From: Bradyrhizobium vignae
GTDB taxonomy: Bacteria; Pseudomonadota; Alphaproteobacteria; Rhizobiales; Xanthobacteraceae
Assembly (NCBI RefSeq): GCF_004114425.1
Contig: NZ_RDQF01000058.1
Span: forward strand, 1-48,446
DNA: 48,446 bases
Direction: 5' to 3'
Of the stretch, positions 9,565-17,393 are shown in pieces. A program made the translations under genes and the position numbers. The notes under the pieces are model-generated. The model ran no database searches, was not told the origin of the DNA, and saw nothing but the letters and a program-made list of their open reading frames with translations. The stretch's first letter is position 1. Each line of letters opens with the position of its first letter.

Positions 9565-9954
9565 ATGGCTTCTAATGTCGTCGCGCGCCGTTGCGCGATG
9601 TTTTTCTTTGCGCTGTCGGTTTGTGTTTCCGGCGCCCGTTACATTACCGAAGCCCATGCGGCCGGTGCATTCGCCGTCGGCAAGTGTGGTGCCTATGGCC
9701 AGGCCTATGACTACAGCGCCGAGCACGAGGCGCGCGCCGCGGCGCAGAAGCAGTGCAAGGGCGATTGCACGACGGTGACGATGAAGCGCGCGTGCGCGGC
9801 GATGTCGGTCGATATGACAAACCCTTGCGGCGCTTACGGCTATGCCGTCAAGCCCAAGATCTCCGCCTCGCTCAATGCCGCCACACGCGAATGCTACAAA
9901 TACGGCGGCAAGGAATGCGTGATCCGCGCCTGGGCCTGCGACGCCAAGGGTTGA
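9565..9954 (+). CDS. Secreted DUF4189 protein
   Basis: Protein of 129 aa with a signal peptide (basic start, hydrophobic FFFALSVCVSG, probable cleavage after AHA about residue 32). The mature part carries an AxGAxGxAYD motif, the repeated Cys pattern of DUF4189 (CGAYGQAYD, ARAAAQKQCKGDC, ECYKYGGKECVIRAWAC) and eight cysteines, suggesting disulfide bonds in the periplasm. Function is unknown for the family. The start is supported by a GGGGGGAGGGG run just upstream. It is flanked by repeats on both sides and appears monocistronic. Confidence 0.75.
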   Translation: MASNVVARRCAMFFFALSVCVSGARYITEAHAAGAFAVGKCGAYGQAYDYSAEHEARAAAQKQCKGDCTTVTMKRACAAMSVDMTNPCGAYGYAVKPKISASLNAATRECYKYGGKECVIRAWACDAKG

Positions 9955-9964
9955 TTTTCTCCTC

Positions 9965-10058
9965 CGTCATTCCGGGGCGTCGCGCAGCGACGAACCCGGA
10001 ATCTCGTGCGATAATCTCCAGATTCCGGGGCTGCGCTTTACGGCGCATCCCGGAATGA
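9965..10058. repeat. Intergenic palindromic repeat (CGTCATTCCGGGG type), copy 2
   Basis: Two-hairpin element beginning CGTCATTCCGGGGCGTCGCG and ending CGCATCCCGGAATGA, with an internal CCCGGAATCTCG / GATTCCGGGG pair. It begins 10 nt after the DUF4189 stop codon and ends just before the DUF2000 ribosome site. Same family as 5412-5503. Confidence 0.8.
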
Positions 10059-10076
10059 GAATTTGTGGAGACATGC

Positions 10077-10487
10077 ATGCAGTTCGACACCAAGATCGCC
10101 GTCGTGATCCGCACTGATCTTCAGGCCTGGCAGAAGCTCAACGTTGCGGCCTTTCTCACCAGCGGCATCGCGGCTGCATTTCCCGAATGCGTCGGCGAGC
10201 CCTATGAGGACGCCTCGGGCACGGCATATCACGCGCTGATTGGCCAGCCGATCCTGATCTACGGCGCCGACGGTCCTGCCTTGTCGCGCGCGCTCGACCG
10301 TGCGCTCACACGCAACGTCAAGCCGGCCGTCTACACTGAAGACATGTTCAAGACCACGCATGACGCCGCCAACCGCGAGGCGGTGAGGGCGGTGGCGCGA
10401 AACGAGCTCAATCTCGTCGGTCTCGCCGTTCGTGCCGAGCGCAAGGTGATCGACAAGATCGTCGACGGCCTGAAGTTCCATGGCTGA
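10077..10487 (+). CDS. DUF2000 family protein
   Basis: Cytoplasmic protein of 136 aa (MQFDTKIAVVIRTDLQAWQKLNV...). It matches the DUF2000 layout: a central GQPILIYGADGPALSRAL and a C-terminal conserved NLVGLAVRAERKVIDKI. Its fold is thought to resemble peptidyl-tRNA hydrolase II, but no activity is established. A GTG four codons upstream (10065) is in frame. I chose ATG 10077 because GGAGA is 5 nt before it. It converges with the GFA gene, with a hairpin between. Confidence 0.7.
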   Translation: MQFDTKIAVVIRTDLQAWQKLNVAAFLTSGIAAAFPECVGEPYEDASGTAYHALIGQPILIYGADGPALSRALDRALTRNVKPAVYTEDMFKTTHDAANREAVRAVARNELNLVGLAVRAERKVIDKIVDGLKFHG

Positions 10488-10504
10488 ATGTAGGGTGCTG
10501 TTGT

Positions 10505-10599
10505 CTCACCTCTCCGCGAAGCGCCGGATGAGGGCCCCCCTCTGCGAGGGGCCCTTTATGGAGACACCTCTCCCAACCCTCTCCGCAAGCCGGAAAGGG
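10505..10599. repeat. Intergenic repeat (ACCTCTCC type)
   Basis: CTCACCTCTCCGCGAAGC and ACACCTCTCCCAACCCTCTCC flank a GC-rich hairpin. The pattern resembles a dispersed intergenic element common in bradyrhizobia; only one copy is seen here, so the assignment rests on recall. Confidence 0.4.
10532..10554. terminator. Hairpin between convergent genes
   Basis: GGGCCCC and GGGGCCC arms with a 9-nt loop, followed by TTTAT on the plus strand. It lies within a larger repetitive stretch (10505-10599, CTCACCTCTCCGC type) between DUF2000 and the convergent GFA gene, so it could stop transcription from the left. Confidence 0.5.
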
Positions 10600-10607
10600 T
10601 GCACGCC

Positions 10608-11021
10608 TCAGCCCGGCGGCATGCCTTCGAATTTCATCAGGCCGGGATCCAGATGATCCCAGTCATGACCGCGCGCGGCGAAGGTGACCGCCTGCGGCCT
10701 GTAGCGGGCGGGCTCGTCGAGGCTTGCCGCCCGGATCGTGAAGACGTCGGGCTGCGCCGCGAAGGTCATGTACACAGGCACACCGCATTGATTGCAGAAG
10801 CCGCGCGTCTTCATATTGCCGTTGTCGGCGGCCATGTCCCAGTGCTTCGCCTCGCCGCTCAGCGTGACGCCGGCGCGCGCGAAGGTCGCGAAGGAGCCGT
10901 GGCCGCTGCCGCTCTCCCGCTGGCAGTCCCGGCACTGGCAGTGATTGCTGAACAGCGGCTCACCGACAATCGAATAGCGGATCGCGCCGCAGGCGCAGCC
11001 GCCGGTATAGGGCTTGTCCAT
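10608..11021 (-). CDS. GFA family protein (zinc-binding, CENP-V/GFA domain)
   Basis: Protein of 137 aa starting MDKPYTGGCACGAIRYS. The GFA zinc ligands are present: CxC in GGCACGA, CQCRDC and CNQCG. The family is named for the glutathione-dependent formaldehyde-activating enzyme, but most members have no proven substrate. The ATG has GGGAGA about 8 nt upstream; a GTG five codons earlier overlaps that site and is less likely. It is the last gene of arsR-AHSA1-GFA. Confidence 0.8.
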   Translation of the reverse strand: MDKPYTGGCACGAIRYSIVGEPLFSNHCQCRDCQRESGSGHGSFATFARAGVTLSGEAKHWDMAADNGNMKTRGFCNQCGVPVYMTFAAQPDVFTIRAASLDEPARYRPQAVTFAARGHDWDHLDPGLMKFEGMPPG

Positions 11022-11036
11022 CGTGATATCTCCCAC

Positions 11037-11498
11037 TCACTTTTCGCCGCTGATCTCGTCGAGCTGACGGACGACCTTCTTCCAGCCGCCGCTCATGATT
11101 GTGTAGGCCGACTCGTTCCTGGGCAGGACGAAGCCCGCATGGACCAGGCGGAGCCGCGTGCCGGCTTCGACCGGGGTGAGGGACCACGTCACGACGGTGT
11201 CGAGCGGCGCGCCGTAACCGGTGTTGAGCTCATGGCCGCCTTTCCAGGCATAGACGAGACGCCTGAAAGCCACGACCTCGAGAACCCGGCAATGGATCAC
11301 GCCGTCCCAGTTGCCGCCTGGGGTCGTCTGGAACGTGAAGGCTTTGCCTTCGACGGCTTCAAAGCCGGTCGGCTGCATCAGCCAGCGCGCGATCAATTGC
11401 GCGCTGGTCAGCGCCTTCCAGATCGTCTCCGGTGCATGAGGGAGCACCTCGTCGATGACGATGTCCTTTGTTTCGGCTTTCGACGCGGCAGTACTCAC
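11037..11498 (-). CDS. AHSA1 family SRPBCC protein
   Basis: Protein of 153 aa of the Aha1/START-like family: IDEVLPHAPETIWKALTSAQLIARW early, and ...GGWKKVVRQLDEI at the end. It should form a hydrophobic ligand pocket. Such genes very often follow an ArsR gene, as here, where the start overlaps the arsR stop by 4 nt (ATGA). The ligand and role are unknown; a part in sensing or handling the effector of the ArsR repressor is an inference. Confidence 0.8.
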   Translation of the reverse strand: MSTAASKAETKDIVIDEVLPHAPETIWKALTSAQLIARWLMQPTGFEAVEGKAFTFQTTPGGNWDGVIHCRVLEVVAFRRLVYAWKGGHELNTGYGAPLDTVVTWSLTPVEAGTRLRLVHAGFVLPRNESAYTIMSGGWKKVVRQLDEISGEK

Positions 11499-11830
11499 GG
11501 ATCGATCTCCTTCAACAGGTCACGCAGGTTCTGGAAGCGCTCGCGCCAGAAGACGCCGTAGTGATCCATCCAGGTCACCAGCGGCTCGAGTCCCTGCGGC
11601 GCGGCGCGGTAATAGACATTGCGGCCCTCTGCACGCTCGGCGACGAGGCCGGCCTGCTTGAGAGACTTCAGGTGCTGCGAAATCGCGCCCTGAGTGACGC
11701 CGCTGCCGCGCGTCAGCTCGGCGACGCTGATCTCCTTGCTCTCGAACACGCGCTCGAACACGGCGCGGCGGGTCGGATCGGCGAGGGCGCGCATCACGCT
11801 GGTGACGGGGTTTGGAGTGGCTTGGATCAT
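11495..11830 (-). CDS. ArsR-family winged-helix regulator
   Basis: Protein of 111 aa with the ArsR/SmtB helix-turn-helix: MRALADPTRRAVFERV, then VAELTRGSGVTQGAISQHLKSLKQAGLV and the wing EGRNVYYR. No CxC metal motif of ArsR or SmtB is visible, so this is the non-metal subgroup usually paired with AHSA1 proteins. It is divergent from tetR. Its promoter and a 40-bp nested dyad lie directly upstream, implying autorepression; see 11836-11875. Confidence 0.88.
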   Translation of the reverse strand: MIQATPNPVTSVMRALADPTRRAVFERVFESKEISVAELTRGSGVTQGAISQHLKSLKQAGLVAERAEGRNVYYRAAPQGLEPLVTWMDHYGVFWRERFQNLRDLLKEIDP

Positions 11831-11835
11831 GGCCT

Positions 11836-11875
11836 CAAATTAGCGATCACTAATGCATTAGTCAATACTAATTTG
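11836..11875 (-). promoter_or_regulatory. arsR promoter with nested dyad operator
   Basis: On the minus strand, TTGACT (11860-11865), a 17-nt spacer and TAATTT (11837-11842) form a promoter. Only six nt separate the -10 box from the arsR ATG. Two inverted repeats share one centre: inner ACTAATGCATTAGT (11849-11862) and outer CAAATTAG / CTAATTTG (11836-11843, 11868-11875). The dyad covers both boxes, so bound ArsR should block its own transcription. Confidence 0.7.
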
Positions 11876-11906
11876 TTTGCGAAGCGGGGCAGCGCCTTTT
11901 GCAGAC

Positions 11907-11935
11907 TTGACTATGACTGACCAGTCAGTCATAAA
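11907..11935 (+). promoter_or_regulatory. tetR promoter with 20-bp palindromic operator in the spacer
   Basis: TTGACT (11907-11912) and CATAAA (11930-11935) are 17 nt apart. ATGACTGAC-CA-GTCAGTCAT (11913-11932), a palindrome with 9-bp arms, fills the spacer. The TGACTGAC half-site is of a kind known for TetR-family operators. The -10 box ends six nt before the tetR ATG, so the mRNA would be leaderless or nearly so, and the operon autorepressed. Confidence 0.7.
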
Positions 11936-11941
11936 TGTCGA

Positions 11942-12634
11942 ATGACGAAGAAGCCGACCAAAGCCGCCTTGCCCTCTGCGGCCTCCCACGCGAACGGCCC
12001 TGAGGCTGCTGGCCCCGACGCGGCGCCTGCCTCGAACCGCGCCGCGCGCGCGGCGGAGCGGCGTGCGGCGATCGTGGAAGCGGCGATGGACGAATTCATC
12101 GCGCGCGGGTTTGCGGCGACGCGCCTTGACGACATTGCCAAGCGTGCCGGCGTGGCAAAGGGCACGATCTACCTGCACTTCAAGGACAAGGAATCGATGT
12201 TCGAGGAGCTGGTGCGCATCGTCATCGTCCCCGTGGTCGCGCGATTGACTACGCTGCCGCCGCCGGCGGGCTCGGTGCGCGACCTGATCGAGGCGTTCGC
12301 CGGTAACTTCCTGAAGGAGGTGATCGGCACGAGGCGCGGCGATCTGGTGCGCCTGATCGTGGCAGAGGGGCCGCGCTTTCCCTCGGTCGCCGACTTCTAT
12401 TACCGCGAGGTGGTCTCGCGTGGGATCGCCGCCATGCGCGCGCTGATCGAGCTCGGTATTGCCCGCGGCGAGATCCGCGAAAAGGATCTTGCTCGCTATC
12501 CGCAGATTCTGGTCGCGCCTGCGATGATCGCGGTGATCTGGCAGAGCCTGTTTGCGCGGCATGCGCCGCTCGATGCGCAGGAGATGCTGCGCGTTCATCT
12601 CGATTTGATTTTTGGCGAACGGAGGACGACATGA
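11942..12634 (+). CDS. TetR-family regulator of the efflux operon
   Basis: Protein of 230 aa. After a low-complexity tail of about 30 residues comes the TetR N-terminal HTH: RRAAIVEAAMDEFIARGF, then LDDIAKRAGVAKGTIYLHF, the recognition helix. The C-terminal ligand domain resembles AcrR/TetR_C types. It heads an operon with HlyD, ABC ATPase and permease genes, each overlapping the next by 4 nt (ATGA). A perfect-arm palindrome lies in its promoter. It most likely represses its own operon until an exported compound binds. Confidence 0.9.
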   Translation: MTKKPTKAALPSAASHANGPEAAGPDAAPASNRAARAAERRAAIVEAAMDEFIARGFAATRLDDIAKRAGVAKGTIYLHFKDKESMFEELVRIVIVPVVARLTTLPPPAGSVRDLIEAFAGNFLKEVIGTRRGDLVRLIVAEGPRFPSVADFYYREVVSRGIAAMRALIELGIARGEIREKDLARYPQILVAPAMIAVIWQSLFARHAPLDAQEMLRVHLDLIFGERRTT

Positions 12635-13419
12635 GGTCGTCGCAAGCAATTTTCAGTCTTGCATTGACGATCGTCCTCGCGGCCGGGCTGGCCGGCTGCA
12701 ACGAGCAGCGCGATCCCGGCTTCCAGGGCTGGGTCGAGGCCGACATGATCTTCGTCAGCCCGGACGAAGCCGGCCGGGTGATCAAGCTCAATGTCCGCGA
12801 GGGCGACGAGGTCAAGGTCGGCGATCACCTCTATTCCGTCGATGATGACCTCCAGCTTGCCGATCTCAACCAGAACAAGGCGACGCTGGCGAATGCGCAG
12901 CAGACCTATGACCGGGCCGCCTCACTGAGCAAGACCGGCGCGGGTACCCAGGCCAATCTGGACTCCGCCGTTTCGGCTTTGCGGGTGGCGCAAGCGCGGG
13001 TGGCGACGTCGGAGACGCGCTTGGCGCGGCGCAAGGGCTTCGCGCCGGTCGCCGGCACCATCCAGCAGATCTATTTCCGCGAGGGCGAGATGGTCGCGGC
13101 GCAGCGGCCGGTGCTCTCGATCATGCCGCCGGGCAACATGAAGCTGCGCTTCTTCGTGCCGGAGACCGAGCTATCCAAGCTTGCGATCGGGGATACGGTG
13201 CGCGTCTCTTGCGACAATTGCGCCGCCGATCTCACCGCAAAGATCTATTTCATCGCGACCTCGGCGGAATACACTCCGCCCGTCATCTACAGCCTCGATG
13301 AGCGCAACAAGCTGGTCTACCTGATCCAGGCGCGGCCCTCGCGGCCTGATGCCTTGCGGGTCGGACAGCCGATCGATGTCCATCTCAATCCAAAGACCCC
13401 GGTGGCGGACAAGCGATGA
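12631..13419 (+). CDS. HlyD-family periplasmic adaptor, predicted lipoprotein (YbhG-like)
   Basis: Membrane-fusion protein of 262 aa. The signal peptide ends in lipobox GLAGC (Cys23), which predicts lipid anchoring. A biotinyl-lipoyl half (FVSPDEAGRVIKLNVREGDEV), a coiled-coil hairpin about residues 75-130 (QNKATLANAQQTYDRA...), the second lipoyl half (RKGFAPVAGTIQQIYFREGE) and a beta-barrel follow. It couples the ABC exporter to an outer-membrane channel, which is not encoded here. It overlaps tetR and the ATPase gene by 4 nt each. Confidence 0.87.
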   Translation: MRSSQAIFSLALTIVLAAGLAGCNEQRDPGFQGWVEADMIFVSPDEAGRVIKLNVREGDEVKVGDHLYSVDDDLQLADLNQNKATLANAQQTYDRAASLSKTGAGTQANLDSAVSALRVAQARVATSETRLARRKGFAPVAGTIQQIYFREGEMVAAQRPVLSIMPPGNMKLRFFVPETELSKLAIGDTVRVSCDNCAADLTAKIYFIATSAEYTPPVIYSLDERNKLVYLIQARPSRPDALRVGQPIDVHLNPKTPVADKR

Positions 13420-14348
13420 GCAACGGCAACGGCATCGCCATCGACGTCAAGGGCCTGACCAAATCGTTCGGCGGCCGCGAGGTCGTGCACGATCTGTCGA
13501 TGCAGGTGAAGCGCGGCTCGATCTACGGCTTCCTCGGACCCAACGGCTCGGGCAAGACCACGACCATCCGCATTATTTGCGGGCTGCTCACGCCGGACAG
13601 CGGCGAGGGCACCTGCCTCGGCTACGACATCCGCCGCGATGCCGAGAAGATCAAGCGCCAGGTCGGCTACATGACCCAGCGCTTCAGCTTGTACCAGGAC
13701 CTCTCGGTGCGCGAGAACCTCGAATTCGTCGCGCGGCTCTATGGCCTCGCTGATGCGCGCGGCGCCGCACGTGACATGATCACGCGGCTCGGGCTCTCGG
13801 GGCGCGAGGAGCAGCTTGCAGGCGAGCTCTCCGGCGGGTGGAAGCAGCGGCTGGCACTCGGGGCCTGCACGCTGCCCAATCCACAATTGTTGCTGCTCGA
13901 CGAGCCGACCGCCGGCGTCGATCCCAAGGCGCGGCGCGATTTCTGGAACGAGATCCACGCACTCGCCGCCGACGGTCTCACGGTGCTGGTCTCGACCCAC
14001 TACATGGACGAGGCCGAGCGCTGCCACGAGATCGCTTACATCGCCTACGGTCATCTCCTGACGCACGGCACCGTGGAGGAGGTGATCGCGAAGTCGGCGC
14101 TCACGACCTACACCGTCACGGGCGAGGATTTGAACGGGCTCGGGGCCGCGCTCACCGGCAAGCCGGGCGTGGACATGGTGGCGCCGTTCGGCACCTCGCT
14201 GCACGTCTCCGGCCGCGACGTCGCGGCGCTCGAAGACAGCATCGCGCCTTGGCGCAAGAAGGGTGGGCTGCACTGGCAGAAGTCGCAACCCTCGCTCGAA
14301 GACGTGTTTATCGAGCTGATGGGGCGCTCCAAGGATAATTTCCAATGA
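13416..14348 (+). CDS. ABC transporter ATP-binding protein (YbhF-like half)
   Basis: ATPase of 310 aa with one nucleotide-binding domain: Walker A GPNGSGKT at residues 41-48, Q-loop near MTQRFSLYQDL, signature LSGGWKQRLALG, Walker B LLLLDEPTAGVDP and a switch His in STHYMDEAE. E. coli YbhF has two such domains in tandem; here there is one, so a homodimer is expected. A C-terminal DUF4162-like tail (TYTVTGEDLNGLG...) follows. It powers drug or lipid-like substrate export with the adjacent permease. Confidence 0.9.
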   Translation: MSNGNGIAIDVKGLTKSFGGREVVHDLSMQVKRGSIYGFLGPNGSGKTTTIRIICGLLTPDSGEGTCLGYDIRRDAEKIKRQVGYMTQRFSLYQDLSVRENLEFVARLYGLADARGAARDMITRLGLSGREEQLAGELSGGWKQRLALGACTLPNPQLLLLDEPTAGVDPKARRDFWNEIHALAADGLTVLVSTHYMDEAERCHEIAYIAYGHLLTHGTVEEVIAKSALTTYTVTGEDLNGLGAALTGKPGVDMVAPFGTSLHVSGRDVAALEDSIAPWRKKGGLHWQKSQPSLEDVFIELMGRSKDNFQ

Positions 14349-15508
14349 GCGTGGTTGATCTTCCAGCTCCAGCCCGGGAAATTCGCGAGCGCTTCGGCTT
14401 CCTGCGGCGCTCCTATGCGATGCTGATCAAGGAGTTCATCCAACTCAGGCGCGACCGCGTTTCCTTCGCGATGATCGTGATGTTGCCTGTGATGCAGCTC
14501 ATGCTGTTCGGCTATGCCATCAACACCACGCCGCATCATCTGCCGAGTGCCGTGCTGCTCCAGGAGGATTCTGATCTCACCCGCTCGATTCTGAAGGCCC
14601 TGGAGAACACAGCCTACTTCCGCTTTCTCTACGAAGTGCACGACGTCGACGATTTCGACAACCTGCTGAAATCCGGCAAGGTGCTGTTCGGCGTCGAGAT
14701 CCCGCGCGGCTTCGAGCGGGCGGTGCGGCGCGGCGACAGGCCGGCGCTGCTGGTCGCCGCCGATGCCACCGATCCGGTTGCGGCGAGCGCGGCGCTCGGC
14801 TCGCTCGGCATGGTCGTGCAGACCGCGCTCAAGCACGATCTCTTCATCGGCGATCCTCCGGAGATGCCGTTCGAGATCCGCGCGCATGCCCGCTACAATC
14901 CGGCCGCGGCCTCCAGCCTCAACATCGTGCCGGGCCTGGTCGGTACCATTTTGACCATGACCATGCTGATCTTCACCGCACTGTCGGTCACGCGCGAGGT
15001 CGAGCGCGGCACCATGGAGAGCCTGTTGTCGATGCCGATCAAGCCGGTCGAGGTGATGTTCGGCAAGATCGTGCCTTACGTGCTGGTCGGCTTCGTCCAG
15101 GCCTTCCTGATCATCGGCATCGGCGTCGGTCTGTTCGGCGTGCCCGTGCTCGGAAACCTCGTCCTGCTGGCGCTGCTCTCGACGCTGTTCATCACCACCA
15201 ATCTGTCGATCGGCTATACGATCTCGACGGTGGTGCAGAACCAGCTCCAGGCCATGCAAATGTCGATGATGTTCTTCCTGCCGAGCATTCTTCTGTCCGG
15301 ATTCATGTTCCCGTTCGCGGGCATGCCGACCTGGGCGCAGTATGTCGGCGAATGCCTGCCGCTGACCCATTATCTGCGCATCGTCCGCGCCATCATGCTG
15401 AAGGGCGCGACCATGCAGAATTTGCGCTTCGATACGCTGGCGCTGACGGCCCTGATGCTGCTCGCCATGACCATCGCCGTGACGCGCTTCCGCCGCACGC
15501 TGGATTGA
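14345..15508 (+). CDS. ABC-2 type permease (YbhS/YbhR-like)
   Basis: Protein of 387 aa of the ABC-2 family. The N-terminal TM segment (FAMIVMLPVMQLMLFGYAIN) is followed by a large extracytoplasmic domain (residues 50-190), then five TM segments from about residue 195. The RGTMESLLSMPIKPVEVMFGK coupling helix and LSGFMFPFAGMP exit loop are recognisable. Only one permease gene is present, whereas E. coli has YbhS and YbhR, so a homodimer is likely. It ends the tetR operon; a palindromic repeat follows. Confidence 0.9.
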   Translation: MSVVDLPAPAREIRERFGFLRRSYAMLIKEFIQLRRDRVSFAMIVMLPVMQLMLFGYAINTTPHHLPSAVLLQEDSDLTRSILKALENTAYFRFLYEVHDVDDFDNLLKSGKVLFGVEIPRGFERAVRRGDRPALLVAADATDPVAASAALGSLGMVVQTALKHDLFIGDPPEMPFEIRAHARYNPAAASSLNIVPGLVGTILTMTMLIFTALSVTREVERGTMESLLSMPIKPVEVMFGKIVPYVLVGFVQAFLIIGIGVGLFGVPVLGNLVLLALLSTLFITTNLSIGYTISTVVQNQLQAMQMSMMFFLPSILLSGFMFPFAGMPTWAQYVGECLPLTHYLRIVRAIMLKGATMQNLRFDTLALTALMLLAMTIAVTRFRRTLD

Positions 15509-15522
15509 GGCAAACTGGCCTT

Positions 15523-15626
15523 GATGTCATCCCGGGGCGATGCGCTAGTATCGAATTATGGTGCGCAGTTGCGCACCTGAGAATCTCCAGATTCCGGGCT
15601 CGCGACTGCTTCGCCCCCGGAATGAC
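15523..15626. repeat. Intergenic palindromic repeat (CGTCATTCCGGGG type), copy 3
   Basis: GATGTCATCCCGGGGCGATGC at the left mirrors GCCCCCGGAATGAC at the right. An internal hairpin GGTGCGCAGTTGCGCACC sits in the middle, which the other two copies lack. It lies between the permease and the cyclase gene. Confidence 0.75.
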
Positions 15627-15637
15627 CAGGGGGTGAA

Positions 15638-16945
15638 ATGGTCAGGTTTGCGAGCAGGAAGGCCCGGCATCATACCGTGCTATCGGAGGACTTCGAGCGC
15701 GAGCTGACGCGGGAGGTGCTGCGCACCGAGCTGTTGCGGGTGCGCGCCCTGATCATGACGGGCTGCGTCATGATGTTGTTCCTCACCGCGATCTACTTGA
15801 TTGATCCCACCGTGGTGAACCGGGTCTGGCGCGGGACGAAAGGGCTGATCGAGGTCTACGGCCTTCTCGTCGGCTTCATCCTGTTCGAGGTTTGGGTCCA
15901 TACCCAGATCAGGAAGAACCTCCGCCTCGATCGCGACGTGCCGGTGATCAGGCGCTATATCGGCACGCTGATCGAGACGTCGCTACCGACGGTGATGCTC
16001 ATCCTGCAAATCCGGACCATGGGCGCGAGCCAGGCGCTCGGATTCGCCGTGCCTCTGATGTACTTCATTTTCGTCATCCTCTCCACTCTGCGGCTCGATT
16101 TCTGGCTCTCCACTTTCACGGGTTTTGTGGCCGCAGCCGGGCTTCTGGCGATCGCGCTGTATTACAACTCGGCGGGGGAGGCCGACGAACCCCTGATCTA
16201 TTTCCATGCCGTGCGCAGCATCATCATCCTGATCTGCGGGGTGTTGGCCGGCGCCGTGGGCGCGCAGCTGCGGCGGCAATTTGCCGCCAGCATCGCGGCG
16301 GCCACCGCGCGCGACCGGGTGACCAATCTGTTCGGCCAGCACGTTTCTCCGCAGGTGGTGGAGCAGCTGATGGCGACGGGAACGAGCACAAGCGGCGACG
16401 TCCGCCGCGTCGCGGTGATGTTCGTCGATTTCCGCGGCTTCACGGCCGGCGCGCAATCGCGCACGCCGCAAGAGGTGGTCGATCGGCTCGACGGCGCCTT
16501 CGCCGTGCTGGTCGACATCCTCGACCGTCAGGGCGGCATCGTGAACAAGTTTCTCGGTGACGGTTTCCTCGCGCTGTTCGGTGCGCCGCTGGAGGCCTCC
16601 GACGCCGCGCACCGCGCGGTCGCCGCCGGCCGCGAGATGCTGATGGCAATGGATCGCATCAACGCGGAGGGCAGCTGGCCGCTTCGCATCGGCATCGGCA
16701 TCCATTTCGGCGAGGTCGTCGCCGGCAATATCGGCTCGCCCCGGCGCAAGGAATACACCGTCATCGGCGATACCGTGAACTTCGCCTCGCGCTTGGAGGC
16801 GCTGAACAAGGAGTTCGGCTCGCAGCTGCTGATCTCCGCGTCCGTGCGCGAGGCGCTGGGCGCAGACGGTAGCGATGCCGTCGCGCTCGGCGAAGTCGAG
16901 GTGCGCGGCTACGGGCAGAAAGTGCCGGTGTTTCAGCTCGGCTAG
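15638..16945 (+). CDS. Membrane-bound class III adenylate cyclase
   Basis: Protein of 435 aa. Several TM segments (residues about 38-205) form the sensor half, followed by a class III catalytic domain. The key residues are intact: metal-binding Asp264 (MFVDFRGFT) and Asp308, purine-specifying Lys304 (VNKFLGDG), and Asn381 and Arg385 of the transition-state pair (GDTVNFASR). It should make cAMP at the inner membrane. The signal sensed by the six-helix-like region is unknown. It appears monocistronic, with a repeat just upstream. Confidence 0.88.
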   Translation: MVRFASRKARHHTVLSEDFERELTREVLRTELLRVRALIMTGCVMMLFLTAIYLIDPTVVNRVWRGTKGLIEVYGLLVGFILFEVWVHTQIRKNLRLDRDVPVIRRYIGTLIETSLPTVMLILQIRTMGASQALGFAVPLMYFIFVILSTLRLDFWLSTFTGFVAAAGLLAIALYYNSAGEADEPLIYFHAVRSIIILICGVLAGAVGAQLRRQFAASIAAATARDRVTNLFGQHVSPQVVEQLMATGTSTSGDVRRVAVMFVDFRGFTAGAQSRTPQEVVDRLDGAFAVLVDILDRQGGIVNKFLGDGFLALFGAPLEASDAAHRAVAAGREMLMAMDRINAEGSWPLRIGIGIHFGEVVAGNIGSPRRKEYTVIGDTVNFASRLEALNKEFGSQLLISASVREALGADGSDAVALGEVEVRGYGQKVPVFQLG

Positions 16946-17090
16946 CGCGCCTTCAAATGTGAGTCGCGCGTCGTTGAAGCGCCGTCGCGCTGCGTTGATG
17001 ACGCGTGATGAAATATCCCTGCTAGTTTTCGGGTCCTGCACGGTGGAAGCCGAAACGTCTCGGCTTTCATTCGTTATCCGGAGAAAGCCA

Positions 17091-17300
17091 ATGACCCGAT
17101 CGACCCTTGTTGCGGCCGCGCTGATCGCCACCGCCATCCTTCAAGCCGAAGCCGCAGCCGCGCGCAACGTCACGGCGCGGCACGCCGCAACTCACGTCAC
17201 GACAGACTGCGTCAGGGCTCCGGCAGAGGGTGCGTTTGCATCTGATCCCTACAAGCAGCCGCCCTGCCTGCCCAACACGGCCTACGCGTCCCCGAACTAG
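17091..17300 (+). CDS. Small secreted hypothetical protein
   Basis: A frame of 69 aa with GGAG seven nt before the ATG. It starts MTRSTLVAAALIATAILQAE, a clear signal peptide with cleavage likely after AEA or AAA. The mature part of about 45 residues has two Cys (DCVRAP and PPCLP), possibly one disulfide. I know no family. A short hairpin (AAGCCGA / TCGGCTT, 17047-17066) lies in the leader and a strong hairpin follows the stop codon, which together support a real transcription unit. Confidence 0.6.
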   Translation: MTRSTLVAAALIATAILQAEAAAARNVTARHAATHVTTDCVRAPAEGAFASDPYKQPPCLPNTAYASPN

Positions 17301-17318
17301 GGCTCGCATCAGATGAGG

Positions 17319-17345
17319 CCGGGCTGGCGAGGTCTGCCAGCCCGG
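17319..17345 (+). terminator. GC-rich hairpin after the small secreted gene
   Basis: CCGGGCTGGC and GCCAGCCCGG form a perfect 10-bp stem with a 7-nt loop. No T-run follows, so it is at best an L-shaped terminator without U-tract. It separates the small secreted gene from the gntR promoter. Confidence 0.5.
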
Positions 17346-17393
17346 TGTCGGGCGGGCGACGGCAGGCTTGCCCTCGCGGTATCATGGTAGGGC

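Noticed and set aside
10065..10076. GTG start for the DUF2000 protein
   Set aside because: The GTG overlaps the GGAGA that serves the downstream ATG 10077, and the added residues are not family-like.
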